This document shows positions 31,401 to 43,400 of a DNA stretch of 64,000 bases, piece after piece. Source of the DNA: Reticulitermes speratus (Eukaryota; Arthropoda; Insecta; Blattodea; Rhinotermitidae); assembly GCA_021186555.1 (NCBI GenBank), contig JAJKFL010000002.1, forward strand, positions 10,167,001-10,231,000, read 5' to 3'. Every line of letters starts with the position of its first letter. Positions within the stretch are counted from its first letter, which is position 1. The notes beneath the pieces were generated by a model. It was not told the origin of the DNA and did no database searches. It saw only the letters and a program-made list of their open reading frames with translations. The position numbers were made by a program, and so were the translations under genes.

Positions 31401-34400
31401 GCCATTAATTAATAATTATACTATAGAGGGTAGTATAATATACTACTTGATTTTATTGTAATTTTTTTAATTTTTAAAATTTAATAACTTTTAGCAGCTT
31501 AACAATACCACTAATTTTACAAATTTTATACGATGTGGTAACAAATACTGACTCACTGTTATGACGTAACCAAAGAATTGGTCTATGTAAAAAACTCACT
31601 TAAAATACCCCCTGATGATGGCAGAATAATTGCCGAGATGCATATTGGGGCATCCTTATAATAAAGAAAACAGTGAAAAAACTGTCTTAGTGCATTTGTT
31701 GGTACAAATAATTCAGTACCACTTACTTTTGGTCATTAAATTTTAAACTGTATATCAAATATAACAGTGATAGTACCTTACACCTTTATAAAATAAAACT
31801 TTCATTGCCTGAGGTAAAATTACATTACACTATTAAAAAGAGAGTTTGATGAACAGTGCATATGATTTGGCTAAAATGTCAGCTAATGGGTTATGCCATG
31901 ACACAGGGACACCTTGTTTCCTTACTTTTGCATTAAAATCGCCTAACAAAATTTTCATGAGATATTCAATCTACAGACCAAATATTGTAACACAGATTCT
32001 TCATGGTTTTATTCAGACCCTCCAGGCAGAAGCAGTCCATGACTACTTCTGTCCACATACACTTATATTCATTAAGCACTCATCATCTTTATCATTCAGT
32101 GTTATATAAACTGAGCTAATGAAATCACTGTTAAATCAAGCAGTGAATGACTAATTACACACAGACTACCGGGCTGCTTTCCATTCGGACTTACATCTTG
32201 AAGGTTGAAGTGCAATACTTGCTTCATGAAGGATGGTAGCTCTGTCATGAGAGTTTCATAACCATAGTTCTGCCCCATGTGTGCCACCAGAATTGCCCAG
32301 AATGGCAGTGACTTAGCAATGGACAGCCAAGGAACTTTTGGTGACTGGAATAAAAAAGATTTAGAGGTGATCTTTTATGAAAGTACACAATAATATAATA
32401 TTCTCTGACACCTTTTCTTTTGAAGATTCAGGTCTTGTGTGATATGAAGATGGAAGCAGTAAGCTACTCTAAAAAATCACTACAAGTGTTACCAATCAAC
32501 ACAGCATCATATCTGAGAAGACTTGCATCTTCATTGGCACTGCTGTGAGAACCTACAACCTTGCACCTTTTCTTCTAATTCTATGCACTAACTAACTCTA
32601 TTGAGCAGAGCCCTTCTTCAGAAGCTAATAGTTCCTCAGCTAGTCAAGAAATTCCCTGCATTTAATGAAACCTGAAATTTCGTATATTATACAAAATAAA
32701 TTATTTCCAGAAAATGAGGGAATAACTTTATACACCTGTATAAAATTCCAGCATTTTTTCTCCAAATAAGAACTACAACCACTATTTAAAAACTCCAACT
32801 GGATGCACTTTTTATTTTAAAAAACTGTATAGTTCTTTAAAACATTTTAATAAAACCCGACATATGTTTCGGCTCTTCACTGAGCCATCCTCCTTTATTC
32901 TTTAGAATAAAGAACTACAACATTCAGTAAAAATGAAGGAAAAAGATAAGACAGAATAAGGGGAAACTTTTTATTTTAACTTAAGTTTATTGGTTTATTT
33001 TTTATCAAAAAACATAAAAAAAGAAGTTTGGTCCATTCTCACATTAGTACTGACATTTTTGATCTTTGATTCTATGGATTAGAGTACCTGAGAAGATAAC
33101 AGTCACTCAGCTAGTCAAGAAATTCCCTACACTTTATGGAACCTGAACTATTTTTCACAAATTATGAAAATAATTTTTTATTAAAAATAAGTGCTGGAAG
33201 ATAAAATAAAGTTAAGCTTTTGTTTTAACTTAAATTTATTGGTTTATTTTTTGTCAAAAAGATTTTAAAAATAGCGTCCCCCCTTACCACACTGAGTACT
33301 AATACTTACTTTCAGAAAAATCAGCCCAGTTATCATAATACACAACGCAATAATATGGCAGTGAGAACAAAAAATGCAGGTTTTATTATTTTTGTTACAC
33401 ATTTGCTCTATATTTATATTAAACCTACTTCATTTTTTTCACATGAGAGGTTACTCACATATAAAACAGGCTTATGCAGTACTTACAGAAACACCTGCAG
33501 AGCCCCAAAGTGAATTAGTAATATATTTCCTTTCATCTTCAGGAATTGTGCTTGACGTGTCAGGATCTTCAGCAACCATGTAAAGGAATGCCACTGACCA
33601 GATGGCTCCAATGACACCAAATACATAGAAAATAGATGGCCAGCCTCCTGCAAAACCGTATTCTGCCAGCAGACCACTGAGAGGATATGATATGACTGTT
33701 CCAAACTGTGCACCTGCAAGCATCAAGGTGTGCCTTTTCAGTCAAAGAGCATCAACAAAGGAAATTACAGCATCAATTTATACTTCCAATCGATGCGCAT
33801 TCTTCTCGACTTTAAAGGTGCTTAGAACATACAGTTATATCACCCACGAATCCTTCTCATTTAAGGGGTTATCATTAATGTGTATCAATTATTCCACAGA
33901 AATTTAAAACAAACTAATACCATGGTACCAGAACCAACAGTTTCAGCACCCTGTAATGAAAGCCAATTATCCTGAGCCAGTTCCATTCACTTCCAATCTT
34001 CACAACCTGTCTTCCTAAGACCCATATTAATGCTAATCTTGCCACCTTTTCAAATGTCCATTTTCCTTGTCTGCCCATCAAAGCCCAACTTATTTTAAAC
34101 TCCGTGATTTCACTATCTTATCAATGCTAACTGACTATGCTCCCCTTTATGGAATATCCTTAATTACCTACCTACTTCATCTCTTATGTTAAAGTCATTC
34201 TTGTAGGCAATATATCCACCCTGTAAATTCTCTGAAATCTGGAAGGTGCAGTTCAGGGGAAAAGGCCAGATCACAAAACAATACACCATGGCACAGTGCC
34301 TTACCAGCAGAGAAACCATTGAGCAACTTTGACATACGAAGTGGAGTGACCACCTTGTTCTCCTGACTTCTTCCTATTCCCCAGACCAAACAGATGTTTG

Positions 34401-37400
34401 AAAGGGCATTATTTTCAATAAGTTCAAGATGTTAAGCAAAATATGATTTTGAAAATAAGGGATTTCAGAGGTTTTAAAAACCGTCTTTACCCCAGCAGTG
34501 GAACTGTTAATGGTATCATTCATTTGGAAAGAAACTACACAGAACTAACTTACAACAAATGTTTCATTATTTCATACATCTAATGTTTTTACTTTATCAG
34601 ATCACAAATATTTGGTTTAGGCCTTGTGATAAAATACGAATGGTACAAACAAATATTGAACCATGTGTCATAATGCTGATCATAATATGCCTTTAAATAC
34701 TGAAAAAAAAGCTAAGCAGCATAGTGAGTCTAGACTGTGTACTACTTGCACTGCTCTTTGTAGTTCACATAAATTGCTCTAAATAGCATTGGTACATAAC
34801 GGTCCATTTTTCTTAATGAATTAAGAGTAGCAAATATAAATGCAAGAGCAAGTTACATAATCTAGAATTCTGTGAACTTACATACATACATACATACATA
34901 CATACGTATATACACATATACATTCACCGATCCAACATCCACGTAAGTAGGATTGGATATGGAATTCGTCTACTTCTGCAGAAGAATGTACATTAGTAGT
35001 GTTAAAAACATAGTACATCCATACATACATACATGCATACATGTATTTCTGATTTCACAGATCCAGATAGTGTGTTACTTTGGAAAATATGAGTGAGTTC
35101 TGTTACTTTGAAAACTTAATGTATCCAACTGTTACAAATTGAAACGTCAGTGAACTTAAAGTTTGGTGTGCAACTGCATTCCCCATATGCCTTCATGGTG
35201 TGCAAGCAGTAGTTCATAATGAGGAAATAATTATCCCCATTAAGTTCAACCAAGAGAGCAATAAATGAACAACTGACATCCACCAAAAAGTTGTTGACAT
35301 GTCACATGGCTTACATCATCCTGCATTGTGACCTTAATACTCACAATGTGTTTATGGACCTTGTTGTATCAAATCTAAGAGGATCAGCATGAAGACTGAC
35401 ACCTCAGTTTCATGGAATTTTGATTGACAAAGTCAGTAACAATCAGCTATTCTTAACAGTGTTATTTCAGGTGAGAAGTGTGTTTCTGACTTTCTGGACC
35501 ATGTGTCTCATACACAATATTATCAATAAGGAAGCAGGCATTTGTGCAGATGACTCAAAAGGGAAGGTGATAGCTGGTACATCATTCACCATAAGTTCGT
35601 TTCAGAAAAGCATAAGATCAAGACCATTTACACAGACATCGTTCACCATCTGTGAGAAGCTATATGTTGTAAACACCCCCACCTTTGGTGAAATTAAAAC
35701 TGGTTGCTCAAACTTACAGAGTAAGGTTTTGGGACTTTCTGGTCAGTTAGGTCGATAATGTACTCAAATAGCTATGTAAACTTCAACAGTTATCTCACTA
35801 AATAAATAAATTAACTAACTAACTAACTAACTAACTAACTTACTAACTCCATTGAGCAGAGTCCTTCTTGAGAAGCTAACAGGTCCTTAGATAGTCAAGA
35901 AATTCCCCACATTTTATGGATCCTGAAAGTTCATTACCGCATTCACAAGATCCCACCACCTGTCCCTAGCCTGAGCCATATCAATCCAGTCCATGCCCCC
36001 TACATCCCACTCCTTCAAGATCCATTTTAATATCATCCTCCCATCTACGCCTGGGTCTTCCAAGTGGTCTCCTTCCCTCAGGTCTCCCCACCAAAATCCT
36101 GTATGCACTCTCCCCTCCCCATACGTGCTACATGCCCCGCCCATCTCATTCTTCTTGATTTGATCCCCTGAATAATATTTTGTGATGAGTACAGATCATT
36201 AAGTTCCTCGTTATGTAGTCTTCTCCACTCCCCTGTTACCTCGTCCCTCTTAGGCCCAAATATCCTCCTCAGCACCTTATTCTTGAACACCCTCAGCCTA
36301 TGTTCCTCCCTCAATGTGAGGGACCAAGTTTCACACCCATACAAAACAACAGGCAAAACTATAGTTCTGTATAATCTTTATATTTTTGGATAGCAAACTG
36401 GAAGACAGAAGATCCTGCACCTCATGATAACAAGCATTCCCCAACTTCAATCTGCTCTTAATTTCTTCCTGAATGGAATTTCGATTTGTTAGGGTTGCTC
36501 CTCAATATTTGAACTATTCCACCTTTTCAAAGGATTTATTATCTAGCTTTATGTTTTTAGCTTTATCCTGTTTTCAAAAAAGTACATTCTATGCTGGTAT
36601 CAGAATTTTCAACAGACTCCCTCTGAGTCTCATAAGTCTTAATGAAAGGACAAAATTTAAAGCAGCATTAAGAAAACACTTAAATACACACTCCTTTTAC
36701 TCAGTAGATGAATTTTTTATGTATAAAGATGGTTCATAGTGAGGTGTGTAACACATTTATGGTGTTTTAGTTTATAGTGTTCAAATGTAAAATTCTATAG
36801 TCTGTATAGCTGTATATTTGTATATTATGACTTATTCCACATCCAGTTGTCACTTCGACAGACTTATGGATCCATGGAATGTATGCATGTATGTATGATT
36901 TTGTCCTGCATTCTGATCTCGAGACATGGCCACTTATTTAGTTTTCTCAGCATTTACTTCTAGACCAATTTCCTTACTAGTGACTACTAAAGCTTCTTTG
37001 TTTTTCTTGATAGTATGAATGCTTCCGCCCAATATATTAACATCATCTGCATAAACTAGAAGCAGATGTGCACCATTTAATTCCAAGCCCTCCTGGTTTG
37101 CCTGAACCCTCCTAATGGCATATTCCAAAGAAAAGTTGAAAAGCAATGGCGATAAAGCATCTCCTTGTTTCAAACCACTCTTAATAGGAAATGTGTCAGA
37201 CAAAAGTTTGCCTACCCGGACTCTGCTATAGGTTTCATTTAGACACATTTTTATTAGCCTTACTAGTTTCATGGGGATACCAAACTCAATGGGAATATTA
37301 TACAAGACCTTCCTCCTAACAGAATCATGGGCTTTCTTGAAGTCTATAAATAGCTGATGCACTGCCTCATTTTATTCCCATTTTTGCTCAAGTATTTGAA

Positions 37401-40400
37401 AAATGCAGAATATATGATCAGTAGTCGACCTGTTATGACTAAATCCACACTGATGATCCGCAATAATTTCCTCTACATATAGAGTCATCACTAAATAAAC
37501 ATACCGGTATTTTAAACAAATCTTTAGACACCAGCTCTAGGTCTTTGTAAGGCAAATAGTTTGTTCCATGTGCATGTTATTTTACAGAGAGTTCATTTTT
37601 GTTTAATCTTACAGAATGATTATAATCCTCTTTTGTGTGTAATGGTCTATGTTAAATACAACATTCTCACCTGCATATATAAAAGCTCCCATACGACTTC
37701 TTTCATTTGGAGGGATCCATTTAGCCAACATTGCATGAGTGCATGGTACAATTGGTCCCTGTGAACACATTGGGTATGTTATAGATGGTAATAACACTGT
37801 TCTAACAATTAAACATATTTTCAATGGAACCACCCACGTCCATTGCATGCAAAGGCATTTAAACGAAGACAAAATGAACCAACCTAAACCAGTGACATGC
37901 ACCAAAATCATGATGCTGCAAATAAATATATAATAATGGTTATGCCTTTCAGGATTACATTGCATATACTTGTACCTTTATTAAATACAGCTGACATCAA
38001 GGCACAATGATTTGTCATGGTACGTTCAAAAATTCCCTGTTCTTCTTGTAGGCATCACACTGACAAGCAGTAAAGACACTTGGTTATTTTTAGATCCATT
38101 TCAAATTAAGTACCACCAAATATATCCAGAAAACTTATCATCAATTCTTTTCCAATACTGTAAAAATACCCAACCAGACAGGATCACCACACCACATAAA
38201 TACTCAACTGTACAGGAGTTAAACTTATCTATATTACAAACAACTAGTGGCACTCCCATTGAAAAGTCAATAGAAAAATTTGACAGTTACCATCTTTAAA
38301 AATACAGCTTTATAGAACAAGCATGGTGTTACTTAACTGAGTTGGTCATACCTTTCATTACCATACAAATTATGCTATTAAGTCCCACAGTAAATTATAT
38401 GTAAGAACTATGTGTGTTTCTGCCAAATATTAATAATATGGATTTCACACTTAAAACTATTTCTGCTAATGATTATATAACTTTGAGACCTCCATCCTTC
38501 AAGGATATTACACAGCATCGCTGGGTGTTTGCTGCGTATTGTTTTGAGACTGTATAGTGGTCTCATCTTGAAGGCACCATTCACCCTTGAGGATGAGACT
38601 CCTACACCATCTTGAAACACTAGGCAATGAACACCCAGTGACAGAGTGCAATATCCTGAAAGAATGGAGTTCTCAATTGCACTGCTTTGAAAGCCATAAA
38701 ACTTGCAGAATATGCAATTTTTTAATTATTAAAATGGTGCTTCTTTTTCTAACAAAGCAGTGTCAGTGCTTACAAATCAGAACAGATGACTTCAGTTCTG
38801 TTTTTAGACTATGTTTGTTCCTTAATGACAGAAATAAAATTCAAGGGTCATACAGCCAATTATTGTAATCAAGAAGCCTGATGCGTAACACTAATATTTC
38901 ATTTGTCACAACATTACAGAGCACTCCCACTAATTAGAAACTCCTAGGAAAATTTCCAAATATTGGTTATTTTAATCTTCCTCTTCAATTAGAGTACTTT
39001 ATTTATATCCTTTCCTGTATATTTCTTTTTAAGGGTTACAGATTTGATTAATTCCATCATGATGCTCTGGGACCAAATTTTATTTACTTATGCCTTATAC
39101 AATTTTATATTTAAGTCTTTTGTGAAGATCTTCATTAAGAAACAGTGCTGCCAATCTAAAGACGCAGTTCTCATTACCAATTCCTTCTCACAGTACACAT
39201 TTCTTGCCATTCTAGGCTGTAAATACATCAGTTATTGTATTCATTATAAACTAATCTAGCATTTATTTACCAATATAAGTTCCAAATATTTTTTAAAATC
39301 ATGAACTGCATTGAATATTTATAGTACAGAAAATGGCCTCCTTGACACAGTATAAAGATGACCACATGAGGGGAGCAACAATGCTATGTAATGAAAGAGG
39401 TAAATTTTATTCCAGAAACAATGCATGCATTCCACTGCCATTATTGATGCTGTCTTGTGGGACTGTCATAAGTAACTGAAATTTTAATTTTGTTTCCATG
39501 GAAATGAATGACAGGCAAACAGGTCCTGTTTAGACTAATCGTATAATGGTTAGAGCATGATATGGTGTCTAATATTTTGCAAATAAACAACAATTTGCTA
39601 ATTAGTGTTCTGATGAAATCTAAGTTATATGAAAATGTGTATCAATCCCATAATTTCTCTTCTTTAAAGATTACATTAGTTTCTTGAAGCATTTGTGTAC
39701 ACTTACCTCACCCAAACCCTGGATGAACCTCACTACAATAAGCCAGCCAATGCCACCATTAGCTCCAACAGGAACCAGTAGGCCAAATAATGAGTTCACA
39801 AGCATTCCTACACCCAAGAAGTATTTGGCACCATATTTCTTTGCCAAGATGCCAAATGGTATCTGTGTTAGGACATAACCATAGAAGAAGCTGCTAAGGA
39901 TATAACCTTGCATTTTTGCATCCCACACGTATGTGCCCTTCTCTGACGATTTCTGGAACAAGAAAATATGGACGTCTTGGTCTGGAACTGAGATCAGCTT
40001 ATCTCAAAATTTATTGTCTGGAAAAAAACATAATCATCAAACATAATCACACACTATACATATCACCAGTGAATTGTCTTAGAAAAGGATATGATTGTAG
40101 AATATTTACAATAAACCTACAAAATCATTAACCCTTTTTGTTCTACAAATAATCTTCAGTATGTTTTCATGGCAACATAAAACTTCTGTTAAAAAAGCAC
40201 AAATGGTTAGTTGCAATCATTTACAGGGTGGCAGAGGTCTCCTCTATGAGCTTCTCGAAGACCATGTACCTTCAGAATAGAATTTCCTTGCCTTTGAGCA
40301 AGATATCTCCTGCAGAGAATGGAAAGAGTTAAGGACCAGTTGAATTCAACTTTATGAGTCTAATATACAAATAGGACTAGACAACTGACTAAGAGTTTTT

Positions 40401-43400
40401 TCACAGCAAGATAAAAATTCTTCCCACGCTAATGCTGTTTTGAACATAACGATAAATGTAATTGACATATACTTGCATAAGTCATTTTCTTCACAGAATG
40501 TTTTCAAGCAAAGAAATATAATCCTTTACCTCCTCACTCTTTTTACTCATTTCAGCTACCCAGCTGTTTGAGCTGTTGTCAGTATCACATTCATTATCCA
40601 GGACAGTGTCATCTTTTGGCAAGGCTGTGTGGTTCACCATGGCAACAATAGCCACTGACATGTTGGTACGCATTATATAGGCATTTGCCATCCCAAGGAA
40701 CAGCATGAAAGTAACAATATGCCGCGTACCAATACATGCTGAAAATACAGAACACACAGTAAGACAATGAAGGCTTGTATAATATTAAGATTATAGCCTT
40801 CTGAGATATTGCAGCTTGTAGTTTTGTAGATAGGTACTGTTTCAGATTTTATTCCTATCTGCCAAAGTATGCAGTGTCACATTCTAGAACGCCATATGCT
40901 TGGTACCCTGTGAGAACCTCAAATCTCACATTGTATCACATTGATTTTCTTTTGATGCTGAATAATCTCTGCAGTTGATAAATCCACCAACTCTCCTTAT
41001 ATTTTCCCAAGCAATCAATGTAAGTCTAAATGCTGAGTGGTTGGTCAGGAGACAAACTGAATACAGTTATCATGCAGCCAGTACATAACATCTGTCTACC
41101 TTTCCCACATATGTCTCATTATGCATCTCTGACAGATAACCCATTTATGTGGTGAGGTAGGTTTTTTATGCAGTAGTAGTTATGTCAGTCGTATATTTAT
41201 CACATGCCATTGATGAAGCCACTAAATATTTAACTGTCTCATGCAAGATGCATTCTGTGCTTGTGCAAAGTGTTTAATACCGTATATTCTCGAATCTAAC
41301 CGCACCCGAATCTATCCGCACCACTTTTTGGCGACTTCTTAACGAAAAAGTTAGTTCGCGATTCTAATCCGCACCTTTCCTTCAACACCCCTTGCCCACG
41401 GGCGAGTGATTGAATAATATTGGATGTTACCAATGCGTTAAAATCACGCTACGCCTGTGGCCGATGAGTCATACCCATAGAGGCGGGCTTTCAACAGACG
41501 TGCGCAATCTCGTCTGAAGCCAGCTGATCTTTAGTTGTTGAACGTGGGAGGTGCTTGTTCCAATTTGTCGTGTACCGTAGTTATGGAAGAGGGACACCTG
41601 AAATCTAACGACTCTCATATACGGCAAGTTCAAACGTGAATTATTCGGTGCGCAGAGGAGAATGAAACCGCAAAGCCGCTGCAATTTTGGAGTTGATGAA
41701 AGCAACGTTCGACTATGGCGAAACACAAGGCAGCGATCAGCGGGTGTGAGGCGTCACGAAGGAAATTCACTGGACCCAAGAAAGGACGATTCCTGAAATT
41801 GATGATGCAGTCTTCACGTTTTTTCAAGAGAGACGCAAGATGGACTGTTTGTGACTTATAATCTACTCGCGAGGAGGCGATACAGAAGGCCAATCTTTGA
41901 ACATTCCTCGAATTATGAGTGATGACGGCGAGTCTGATGAATAATAAATTATAATAATAAATAATAAAATAATAGATTTTATTGTATTGTTCTTACGTTG
42001 TTTATTAATTACGTTAATTACGTTATTGTTATTGTACAGCAGCTCATCATTTTTCCAAAATCCAGCTCTAGACCGCGAATCTAATCCGCACGCGAATCTA
42101 ATCCGCATCTGATTTTTAGCCTCAAAACTGTAAAAAAAAGTGCGGATTAGATTCGAGAATATACGGTAATTCCCTTGCCATCAACGAATATAACTTGTAG
42201 GAATATCTTTTTGCCTGCATTCCTTCCATTAAAGTGAAGTATAGAAACAATCTGGTTCAAAGACTGTGCCTTAAATGTCATTTTAATCAGAACACATTCT
42301 TTACCATCTTTTGACAAATTCTGATGTGCTATCAGGCATGCACAGTACTGCTTGGAAACTAAAGTAGCAAGGAGATGTGAATATAAAAACGGAAATTTTA
42401 AGTGGAGAAAGAAAATTATCTTCTTATTTTATTCTATTTTATTTTATTCTAATATGCTGGCCAATCCACGAGAAGGCGCGATGGTTAGTACTGTATGTCC
42501 TATAGCTACCAGAAATTATACTGACACTAACAGCTACTGTCAAATATGGAAAACAACTTTATCATGACTAAACACTCTACACAAACAACTGTCTCACACA
42601 GAACCTAACTTATAAAGGAATTATGTGTAATGAACAGGGAGTATGAACATGGAAACTGAATTAGGGAAGAAGAATGTAATGTAAGAATCTGCTTCATTCA
42701 CTGTTTACTGTGTACTGTTCATCTAATTATCTAACATACTGTACTTCCCGGAAGTTACTTCAGAAACAACATTGCCACAAATCAGAAAGGTTGTAGCTAT
42801 CTCTAACGGCTTTGACAAAAGCAGAAGAGAGAGAGAAATGAAATATTTGCCTCTTAGTAACAGTGTCTTGTCCTGTATAACATGAACTGCATCAGGAATA
42901 CTGTGCTGAGTAACATATTTTATTCAGAAGTAATTACACGTACCCCTCGGTTTACGAATGTAATTGGTCCCTTGAAAACTGTTAGTTAGGTGAGAATTTG
43001 TAAATTATTATTATTATTATTATTTACTGCAATTGGGTTTTCACCCGGTGGCAGTAGTCCTTACACTAGTACACACAATACAAATGGACATATAAATATA
43101 CATAAAATTAACAATACAAAACAAACTATACACAATTACAAAACAAAATACATACAGTAAATACAAGTACACACATTAGAACACCGTACACACATTACAA
43201 AAACATCCACACCTTGCAAAAGCATCCACTCCTTACAAAAGCATCCACACCTTACAAAAACATCCATACCTTACAAATACATCCACACCTTACAAAAACA
43301 CCCATACACATACAAAACAAAATACATACAGTAAATACAAGTACACATATTAGAAGAACCCCGTTCACACCTTACAAAAACACCCATGCACATACAAAAC

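Larger units (their letters stand above)
30896..31715. mobile_element. Foldback element: ~820-bp palindrome flanked by 14-bp direct repeats
   Basis: Arms 30,896-31,300 and 31,313-31,715 are reverse complements with only scattered differences and a 12-base loop (31,301-31,312). The direct repeat taccacttactttt occurs at 30,850-30,863 and 31,717-31,730, which looks like a target-site duplication. Arms carry no coding sequence. Each arm has the hammerhead-like core listed separately. The order suggests two inverted copies of one short retroelement or element terminus. Confidence 0.85.
29933..32194. other. SLC17 intron with poly-C run and foldback element
   Basis: Holds a 26-base C run at 30,769-30,794 and the large palindrome at 30,896-31,715. 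Remaining sequence shows nothing recognisable. Smaller introns 28,442-28,855 and 29,098-29,799 also show nothing. Confidence 0.75.
32345..33486. other. SLC17 intron with repeat fragments
   Basis: Contains a family A fragment (32,405-32,560), two LINE 3'-UTR fragments on - (32,585-32,680 and 33,095-33,155) and a hammerhead-like motif at about 32,850. A T-rich block 'cttaagtttattggtttatt' near 32,980 recurs near 33,229, so part of the intron is a direct duplication. Confidence 0.65.

Noticed and set aside
35420-35758. 112-codon frame on +
   Set aside because: Lies in an intron of the opposite-strand SLC17 gene, no homology recognised.
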